Assembly (NCBI GenBank): GCA_003446335.1
Contig: DMAZ01000261.1
Coordinates: 1-6,395, forward strand
DNA: 6,395 nt
Source of the DNA: Lachnospiraceae bacterium
GTDB taxonomy: Bacteria; Bacillota_A; Clostridia; Lachnospirales; Lachnospiraceae
Direction of reading: 5' to 3'
Shown here: piece after piece, positions 1 through 5,001 of the stretch
How positions within the stretch are numbered: position 1 is the first letter of the stretch
How the letters are laid out: each line of letters opens with the position of its first letter
Translations under genes and position numbers: made by a program
Notes under the pieces: generated by a model
Databases searched by the model: none
Told to the model about the DNA's origin: nothing
Seen by the model: the letters and a program-made list of their open reading frames with translations, nothing else

Positions 1-630
1 GAGATGCATGTCGGAAAGAACATGCTGAATTATGACTCTCTTCTCACCCTGACACATTTTAAAGGGCATACCATGGGCGGATTCGGCGGATCCAACAAGA
101 ATATCGGAATCGGCTGCGCAGACGGAAGGATCGGAAAGAAGGAGATCCACTCGACGCCGGGCCAGCCGAATATGTGGGATATTGCGGAAGAAGAGCTCAT
201 GGAACGTATTTCCGAATCTACGAAGGCGACGATCGATTTCTTTAAGGATCATGTATCCTTTATCAATGTCATGAGAAATATGTCCGTCTCCTGTGATTGT
301 GAAGGAACTGCGGCAGAGCCGGTCGTAACACCGGATGTAGGGATCCTTGCATCCTATGACATTCTCGCGGTCGATAATGCATGCGTCGATCTTCTTTACA
401 ATCTGCCGGATGGCGGCGGAAAGGCAATGATCGAACGCATTGAGACAAGGCATGGTCTGAGACAGCTCTCTTACATGAAGGAAATCGGAATGGGCAATGA
501 CAGATATGTGCTCATTGATATCGACAACGGAGACAGGGAGATTACTGCTAAGGAAGCTGTGAAGGACATAGCGCCGGAGTGGACGCCGGATCGGTTCAAT
601 GTTTTTTATGGACGCAATAAAATCAAATAA
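1..630 (+). CDS. DUF362 domain protein, 3' part (5' end outside window)
   Basis: The reading frame is open from base 1, so the visible 209 codons are the C-terminal part of a longer gene; the Met at base 4 is probably internal, since DUF362 proteins are usually about 350-400 residues. Counting from that Met, family marks are THFKGHTMGGFGGSNKNIGI near residue 17, a CDC cluster near residue 97, and PDVGILASYDILAVDNACVD near residues 109-128, which matches the usual 'pDiGilaSkDpvAiDqAs' segment. The end (YMKEIGMGNDRYVLIDID) also fits. DUF362 proteins are often annotated as iron-sulfur centre proteins, but their reaction is unknown, and no ferredoxin-type CxxCxxC cluster is visible in this part. 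The end overlaps the following CorA gene by 32 bases, so the two are probably cotranscribed. The family call is firm; the function is open. Confidence 0.85.
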   Translation, partial: EMHVGKNMLNYDSLLTLTHFKGHTMGGFGGSNKNIGIGCADGRIGKKEIHSTPGQPNMWDIAEEELMERISESTKATIDFFKDHVSFINVMRNMSVSCDCEGTAAEPVVTPDVGILASYDILAVDNACVDLLYNLPDGGGKAMIERIETRHGLRQLSYMKEIGMGNDRYVLIDIDNGDREITAKEAVKDIAPEWTPDRFNVFYGRNKIK

Positions 631-1555
631 GGCAATGTATTACCTGATTTCTGATAATCTTGAGAAGGTTACTCTCGCAGAATGTATGAAGGGAATCAAA
701 CCGTATGTTGTGATAATGGATTCCTCAGAGTGGCAGAGAGAGAAGGACATCTTTCATATGGGAATCGATTTAGACATAGAATACGATCGAATCCATACAA
801 CAAAAGCCGAGGTCAACTATGATTCGCTGACGGGAGGTTTCACGATACCTGACAAGCGTAATATAGCGGAAATGAATCATGAGTTTACATTTGCTCTGGA
901 TGAGAAAGGCATCGTTTTTATCGACGATGACGGTCTGGCCGGGCAGATCGTAGAAGAACTGCAGATGACACGGAAGTGGAAGATCCCGAGCCTTGAGCGC
1001 TTTCTCTATGACTTTCTCAATAAAATCGTATTCGGCGATCTTGCTTATCTGAGTGAGGTGGAAGACAGACTGGCGGCAATTGAGGATGACATTCTCGAAG
1101 GAAAAGCCACCAATATGTCCCTGACTTATATTGTTGAGATCAGACGGGAACTTCTGCGCCTGAGGACTCATTACGAACAGCTCATAGATCTCGGACAGGA
1201 ACTGAGTGAAAATGAGAACAACTTTTTCGCTGAACATAATCTGCGCTATTTTGACATGTTCTCGGCAAGGGTCATGCGGCTTCAGGATATCGTGACCTAT
1301 CTGCGGGATTACTGTGTCCAGATCCGGGATCTGTACGCGAACCAGCTGGCGGTCCGGCAGAATAATACCATGACGGTCCTTACAGTCGTGACGACGATTT
1401 TCATGCCGCTGACATTGATCGTAGGCTGGTACGGAATGAACTTTCGATATATGCCGGAGCTGGATTCTCCGCTCGCTTATCCGATCGTCATCATTGTATG
1501 CATAGCAATCGTAATACTGAGTTTTGTATATTTTCGGAAAAAGAACTGGTTATAA
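599..1555 (+). CDS. corA: CorA-family divalent cation (Mg2+/Co2+) channel
   Basis: A predicted inner-membrane pentameric channel for Mg2+ and related ions, 318 residues from this start, a normal CorA length. The first ~255 residues are a charged, helix-rich cytoplasmic domain. Two membrane segments sit at the C-terminus: about 259-277, followed directly by the signature YGMNF (GMN at 279-281, the selectivity filter), and about 294-312. The loop between them has the usual MPEL, and the protein ends in a basic tail (FRKKNWL), as expected for a C-terminus facing the cytoplasm. The start is uncertain. ATG 599 and ATG 608 lie inside the end of the DUF362 gene, with only a weak GCCGGA upstream; ATG 635 (MYYLISDN) begins where I recall related proteins beginning, but AAGG lies too close to it. 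The overlap suggests translational coupling to the upstream gene. Confidence 0.9.
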   Translation: MFFMDAIKSNKAMYYLISDNLEKVTLAECMKGIKPYVVIMDSSEWQREKDIFHMGIDLDIEYDRIHTTKAEVNYDSLTGGFTIPDKRNIAEMNHEFTFALDEKGIVFIDDDGLAGQIVEELQMTRKWKIPSLERFLYDFLNKIVFGDLAYLSEVEDRLAAIEDDILEGKATNMSLTYIVEIRRELLRLRTHYEQLIDLGQELSENENNFFAEHNLRYFDMFSARVMRLQDIVTYLRDYCVQIRDLYANQLAVRQNNTMTVLTVVTTIFMPLTLIVGWYGMNFRYMPELDSPLAYPIVIIVCIAIVILSFVYFRKKNWL

Positions 1556-2701
1556 ATGAAGCAGCATGCACGCTATCATGTATTTCATGCGGTCATCCGC
1601 AGACTCAAGATCTGTACCCAGCAGTTTTTTTATGTTGCCGAGCTTGTAGATCACCGTGTTCCTGTGCATGAACATCTTTTTCGAGACTGCCTGTATACTT
1701 CCGTTGTTCAACAGATACTGCTCCAGAATTTCAACATAATTCGCATGGTGCTTTCTGTCATACTGTATGAGAGGCATGAGAAGCCCCTCACCCATTTCTT
1801 CCAGCAGCTGATCGTCCGGTACGAGCGCAAGGATCCTGTACAATCCCATATTGTCGAACCACACAATTCTCTGATTTATCTGGTGAGATGCCCTGAGAGC
1901 AGCCTTCGCTCTGTGATAACACAGGTGGAGGCTGCTGAGATCTTTCATAAGGCTGCTGCCTCCTGCATATAAAGTGCGGTCTTTCATACGCATCTCTGCC
2001 CTGTGAATAAAACCTTCAATGAGGTGATGCAGGTCTTCTTCGGGGATGGCATTTGCCACAACGACAAAACAGGAATCATAGTAAAAAAAGCAGGCATTGT
2101 GCGTGAGGCTCTCAAGATAGAGCTGGAGCTGGAAACTGATCCTGCGGCGTTCTACCGTGTCCATACTGTCCAGATCATCCATCGTGATCAGAATGACCTG
2201 AAAAGTACCGTCAACATCAAAGTAGGGGAGCAGTTCGTTCTTGAACTGCGGCGTCAGGGCGGGGGTCTCAATTGCGCCGATAAGGGCCTTTGAGATCTGC
2301 TCATCAGACATACCCTGCAGCAGGATCCGCATATCAAGGTCTTTGATCATTTCAAAGAGTTCCGTGCTCCAGGGGACTGTCAGGAGAGGGAAACTATTTT
2401 CATTGCAGAAACGGATCATGCTGTCCGGGATTTCCGTGATATACATACCGGTGTTGATTATAAGGCCGGAGGCACCGAGCTTTATGAGGGATGCGGCCAG
2501 TTCAAGCTGTGCAACCTCGTCCTGAAAACCGAATCCGGTCGTGATGGCCAGATCCTTTCCTTTAAAGTTGTTCAGTATTTTTACATCTTCGATGAGAAGG
2601 ATCCAGCTGATGGAGTTCGACCATCCGTTTTCGCCGGCCATAAGCTCCATACCATATCTCGTTTTGGAAACGGTGAGCATGTCTTCGATTGTGAACCCCA
2701 T
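1550..2701 (-). CDS. PucR-family transcriptional regulator
   Basis: A predicted cytoplasmic DNA-binding regulator of 383 residues. The N-terminal ~125 residues fit the PucR N-terminal domain (FTIEDMLTVSKTRYGMELMA at 3-22, then KGKDLAITTGFGFQD and LGASGLIINTGMY). A middle GGDEF-like domain lies around 165-270. The C-terminus is the PucR helix-turn-helix: YLLNNGSIQAVSKKMFM at 329-345, then HRNT at 346-349 and NIKKLLG. The founding member controls purine catabolism in Bacillus; other members control various amino acid or nitrogen pathways, so the ligand cannot be read here. The start ATG has GGGAGG (plus-strand 2709-2714) seven bases upstream, a strong site. The gene is divergent from the small ORF and the T-box operon and convergent with corA, sharing the TTATAA stop palindrome. 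Its target genes are unknown; the divergent region 2702-2936 is the natural place for an operator. Confidence 0.9.
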   Translation of the reverse strand: MGFTIEDMLTVSKTRYGMELMAGENGWSNSISWILLIEDVKILNNFKGKDLAITTGFGFQDEVAQLELAASLIKLGASGLIINTGMYITEIPDSMIRFCNENSFPLLTVPWSTELFEMIKDLDMRILLQGMSDEQISKALIGAIETPALTPQFKNELLPYFDVDGTFQVILITMDDLDSMDTVERRRISFQLQLYLESLTHNACFFYYDSCFVVVANAIPEEDLHHLIEGFIHRAEMRMKDRTLYAGGSSLMKDLSSLHLCYHRAKAALRASHQINQRIVWFDNMGLYRILALVPDDQLLEEMGEGLLMPLIQYDRKHHANYVEILEQYLLNNGSIQAVSKKMFMHRNTVIYKLGNIKKLLGTDLESADDRMKYMIACMLLHL

Positions 2702-2750
2702 TGATCATCCTCCCTGTGAAAGCAATTGAGATTGATGCAGCAATACAGAT

Positions 2751-2779
2751 ATGGTAACACAGTTACGGAGAAAATCCAA
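2751..2779 (-). promoter_or_regulatory. Possible promoter of the PucR-family gene
   Basis: Read on the minus strand: TTGGAT (2774-2779), a 17-base spacer, then TACCAT (2751-2756) preceded by TGT, i.e. an extended -10 (TGn). The -35 matches consensus at 3 of 6 positions and the -10 at 4 of 6. The site lies about 50 bases upstream of the PucR start codon. It is weak and called mainly from spacing and position. Confidence 0.3.
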
Positions 2780-2895
2780 TCTTCCGCCAACGTAAAATAT
2801 GTACCGGGAGCACATATCAATCCCTTCATTTTCAGCTTTTGAGCCTATAGAAATTCTCTTTATTTGAGGTATCATATAGTTAAAGGATACGGAAA

Positions 2896-3003
2896 ATGAA
2901 AAGGGAAGAACATAAAATGAAAGGGAGGTGTTCGATATGGTATCGTTTCCGATTGATTATACTTGCAACTATCACAACGAAGACCTTACTCCGGAATGGA
3001 TGA
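2896..3003 (+). CDS. Alternative overlapping small ORF (35 codons), doubtful
   Basis: An ATG-started 35-codon frame, in a different frame from the 52-codon ORF at 2937 and overlapping its first ~67 bases. It has AAAGGA (2882-2887) eight bases upstream of its ATG, which is a usable ribosome binding site. The peptide starts MKREEHKMKGRCSIW and has a hydrophobic stretch (LIILATITT, about residues 20-28) within a basic sequence: nine Lys/Arg against two Glu. That is the look of a short basic membrane-associated or leader peptide, but also of chance out-of-frame reading. If translated, ribosomes would cover the start site of the 52-codon ORF and could control it. I do not recognise it. Confidence 0.22.
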   Translation: MKREEHKMKGRCSIWYRFRLIILATITTKTLLRNG

Positions 3004-3095
3004 AGGGCGAGAGAATTGGCTACTGCGATCAGCCGGATGCCGGAGAGAACGGTGTGCTGAGAGGTATCAGAGAGTTTTTCAGCAAATTATTCTGA
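2937..3095 (+). CDS. Small protein of unknown function, 52 residues
   Basis: The ORF begins MVSFPIDYTCNYHNEDLTPE and ends GVLRGIREFFSKLF. Support for it being real is a near-perfect ribosome binding site (AAGGGAGGTG, 2921-2930) six bases before the ATG, and an intrinsic terminator starting 11 bases after the stop codon, which together make a complete monocistronic unit. The peptide is acidic overall (9 Asp/Glu, 5 Lys/Arg), has two cysteines (10 and 30), no signal peptide and no membrane segment. The last ~14 residues could form an amphipathic helix. I do not recognise the family and assign no function. It lies between the divergent PucR gene and the T-box operon; whether it belongs to either is not visible. 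No convincing promoter was found; TATCAT (2870-2875) is a possible -10 without a good -35. Confidence 0.6.
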   Translation: MVSFPIDYTCNYHNEDLTPEWMKGERIGYCDQPDAGENGVLRGIREFFSKLF

Positions 3096-3106
3096 TGATT
3101 TAGAGC

Positions 3107-3141
3107 GGATGTGAGGAAAATAAGTTCTCACATCCTTTTTT
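3107..3141 (+). terminator. Intrinsic terminator after the 52-residue ORF
   Basis: GGATGTGAG (3107-3115) pairs perfectly with CTCACATCC (3127-3135), a 9-bp stem that can extend by a G-U and an A-U pair, leaving a 7-base loop. Six T follow (3136-3141). This separates the small gene from the T-box operon downstream. Confidence 0.92.
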
Positions 3142-3212
3142 GTTCCATAACGCGGCATTTTCTGTAACAGGATCGTTTTGTGGGGGAGGCGGTTCTTTGT
3201 TTAAAAAACAGG

Positions 3213-3241
3213 TTGACAAACCTGACGACTTAAATTAGAAT
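3213..3241 (+). promoter_or_regulatory. Sigma-A type promoter of the T-box operon
   Basis: TTGACA (3213-3218, perfect -35), a 17-base spacer, then TAGAAT (3236-3241, 5 of 6 to TATAAT). The expected transcription start is near 3247-3249, immediately before the T-box leader. This is the strongest promoter in the window; it suggests vigorous initiation, with control by leader attenuation. Confidence 0.88.
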
Positions 3242-3246
3242 CTTTC

Positions 3247-3551
3247 ATTAGATGTGACAAAACATGATTGCTACATAAAATGCTATGAAGGCACTATGCA
3301 ATTTGCCAACCACTACAGAGAGCCGACGGGAGGTGCGAGTCGGAGTGAGTACAATGCGCAGTCTCATGCCGGAGCAGGTTTCCTGAAGGCGAACGCTGTG
3401 TAGGGAAATCCGGAAGGTCCCGTTATCAAGGCCAGGTACTTAGTAGAGTACTGCAGAGCGGTCGCTGTAAGCGGCAATCTGGGTGGTACCGCGATTAATT
3501 GATTAGTCGTCCCAGAGGTTCATCAAAATTTATGAGCCTCTGGGATTTTTT
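3247..3551 (+). promoter_or_regulatory. T-box leader (tRNA-sensing riboswitch), probably leucine
   Basis: A leader RNA that binds a specific uncharged tRNA and then lets transcription continue. Hallmarks in order: AGAGAG (3317-3322) followed by the distal Stem I hairpin CCGAC/GTCGG (3323-3327 with 3339-3343) enclosing GGGAGGTGCGA; the specifier region around 3358-3366; CCGTTATCAAGG near 3420, typical of the Stem II/III region; the hairpin GTACTtagtagAGTAC near 3437-3452; and the near-invariant T-box GGGTGGTACCGCG at 3481-3493. The specifier triplet is read as CTC (3363-3365), followed by A and TGCCGGAGC, which gives leucine and suits the LeuA-like gene downstream. The preceding AGT is not the usual GAA, and nearby triplets (GTC, TCT) cannot be fully excluded without folding. 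T-box identity is near certain; leucine specificity is likely. Confidence 0.95.
3511..3551 (+). terminator. Regulated T-box terminator
   Basis: CCCAGAGGTTCAT (3511-3523) pairs with ATGAGCCTCTGGG (3532-3544), a 13-bp stem with one G-U pair and an 8-base loop, followed by A and six T (3546-3551). The upstream edge TCGTCCC can instead pair with the T-box sequence at 3481-3493 to form the antiterminator, so the hairpin is a conditional stop. The LeuA-like start codon lies 27 bases after the U-run. Confidence 0.93.
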
Positions 3552-3577
3552 GTATCTATAGAAAGGAAAAGAAAAAC

Positions 3578-4987
3578 ATGAGAACACTGAAATTCATCGA
3601 CATGACCCTTAGACAGGCTGCAAATGCCCGCGGCAGAGACCTTTCCTTCAAGGAAAAACTTGAGGTCGCAAGGAGTCTCGACCGACTGAAAGCGGATACG
3701 ATCGAGCTTGCACCGATTTCGGACAGTAAGGCGGATCAGCTTGCCAACCGGACGATTGCCTCCATGGTGGTGACGAGAATCTCTGCGGCAGTCGATATTT
3801 CAGTCGGAAATATCGAGCAGACATGGGAGAGCGTGAAGACGGCGAAGAAGCCTAAATTAAATATTATCGCTCCGGTCTCGACCGTTCAGATGGAATACAT
3901 GTGCCATAAGAAAGCCGGTGCTATGCTTGACCTCATCACGGAATCCGTAAAGAAAGCCCGTTTCTACACGGAATTTGTCGAGTTCTCCGCTGAGGACGCT
4001 ACCCGTGCGGAACCGGAATTTCTGTATAAGGCTTTGAAAGCCGCTATCGAGGCAGGTGCTTATAAGATCACAGTCTGTGATACTGCGGGTATCATGATGC
4101 CGGATGAATTCGGTGCGTTTGTCAGAGGTATTATGGAAAATGTTCCCGGACTTGCGGATATTGAGCTTTACGTTGAGATCAGGGATACCATTAATATGGC
4201 TCTTGCATGCGCAGCACAGGCAGTGCGTGAGGGCGCGGTAGGTGTCAAATGCACGGCTGTCCCGAACGGATATCCTACCATGGAGGAACTTGCCAGATTC
4301 GTGGAAGTCAAGGGCAACGATCTTGACGTCACGACACAGGTCCGTGTGACAGAACTCCACCGCTCAGTCGGACAGCTGAGAAAGATCCTCGATCCTCAGG
4401 AAGATGAGCAGTCCCGCTTCAGCAATCTCGGTCTTGAGGATATTGCAAATGTCTGCCTGGACCGCAACGATGACATCAGTGAAGTGACGAAGGTCGTTCG
4501 CCAGATGGGCTATGATCTCAGCGAAGAGGATAATGCCCGCGTGTTCGAGTCCTTCAAGCGCGTAGCCGATAAAAAGACTTATGTCGGGACCAAGGAGCTG
4601 GATGCGATCATTGCAAGTACCGCCATGCAGGTCCCATCTACCTATACGTTGAAAAATTATGTCATCAACAGCGGCAATGTCATTACGGCAACGGCCAATA
4701 TCCTTCTTGTGAAAGAGGGGGAGGAAATCAGAGGCGTCGGTATCGGTGACGGACCGATCGATGCATCTTTCCAGGCTATTGAGCAGATCATAGGACATCA
4801 TTACGAACTGGATGACTTCCAGATCCAGACGGTGACCGAAGGACGGGATGCCATGGGAAGCGCTCTTGTCAAGCTTCGTGCCGGCGGCCGGGTCTATTCC
4901 GGTAACGGTATTTCGACAGATATTATCGGCGCTTCGATCAGGGCCTATATCAGTGCTTTAAATAAGATCGTCTATGAGGATGCTTAA
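3578..4987 (+). CDS. Isopropylmalate-synthase-like protein with LeuA regulatory domain, non-canonical active site
   Basis: 469 residues, shorter than typical bacterial 2-isopropylmalate synthases (about 500 or more). Residues 1-250 follow the HMGL/DRE-TIM barrel: IDMTLRQAAN at 7-16, STVQMEY at 101-107, FSAEDATR at 136-143, CDTAGIMMPDEF at 167-178. Residues ~300-350 match the linker helices. Residues ~360-465 are a clear LeuA allosteric/dimerisation domain (GDGPIDASFQAI at 390-401, STDIIGASIRAY at 446-457). The catalytic signature is lost: LRDGEQ is LRQAAN, so the metal-ligand Asp is Gln13; HxHND falls at EIRDT (200-204), and there is no histidine at all from 111 to 260; GIHQDG is absent. A standard acetyl-CoA/ketoisovalerate condensation is therefore unlikely. 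It could be a leucine-binding regulatory or scaffold protein, or an enzyme with changed chemistry. ATG 3578 has AAAGGA ten bases upstream. It is first in the T-box operon. Confidence 0.9.
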   Translation: MRTLKFIDMTLRQAANARGRDLSFKEKLEVARSLDRLKADTIELAPISDSKADQLANRTIASMVVTRISAAVDISVGNIEQTWESVKTAKKPKLNIIAPVSTVQMEYMCHKKAGAMLDLITESVKKARFYTEFVEFSAEDATRAEPEFLYKALKAAIEAGAYKITVCDTAGIMMPDEFGAFVRGIMENVPGLADIELYVEIRDTINMALACAAQAVREGAVGVKCTAVPNGYPTMEELARFVEVKGNDLDVTTQVRVTELHRSVGQLRKILDPQEDEQSRFSNLGLEDIANVCLDRNDDISEVTKVVRQMGYDLSEEDNARVFESFKRVADKKTYVGTKELDAIIASTAMQVPSTYTLKNYVINSGNVITATANILLVKEGEEIRGVGIGDGPIDASFQAIEQIIGHHYELDDFQIQTVTEGRDAMGSALVKLRAGGRVYSGNGISTDIIGASIRAYISALNKIVYEDA

Positions 4988-4994
4988 GGAGGGG
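4986..4994 (+). promoter_or_regulatory. Ribosome binding site that fixes a TTG start
   Basis: AAGGAGGGG overlaps the stop codon of the LeuA-like gene and lies seven bases before TTG 5002. No ATG or GTG lies at a suitable distance, and the next in-frame ATG (5038) would remove the first TIM-barrel strand. The overlap with the upstream stop codon supports coupled translation. Confidence 0.85.
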
Positions 4995-5001
4995 TTACAT
5001 T

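Noticed and set aside
1556..2729. Plus-strand open frames opposite the PucR gene, and a minus-strand frame (770-1237) opposite corA
   Set aside because: They are antisense shadows with no domain; the real strand is fixed by PucR HTH and CorA GMN motifs.
2702..2800. A PucR operator palindrome around the AGCAATTGAG...GCAGCAAT sequence
   Set aside because: Only the short CAATTG core is symmetric, and no longer inverted or direct repeat could be aligned convincingly.
2870..2880. TATCAT or TATAGT as the -10 of a promoter for the 52-residue ORF
   Set aside because: No acceptable -35 lies 16-18 bases upstream of either; the best (TATAGA) matches 3 of 6. I could not support a promoter call.
3857..4801. 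Two minus-strand open frames (3857-4360 and 4364-4801) opposite the LeuA-like gene
   Set aside because: They lie fully inside a gene with strong family support; the protein sequences look like random antisense translation, rich in His, Arg and Cys.
3578..4987. Calling this gene leuA, a standard 2-isopropylmalate synthase
   Set aside because: The fold and regulatory domain match, but the LRDG Asp, the HxH metal ligands and the GIHQDG segment are absent, so the symbol would imply an activity the sequence does not support.
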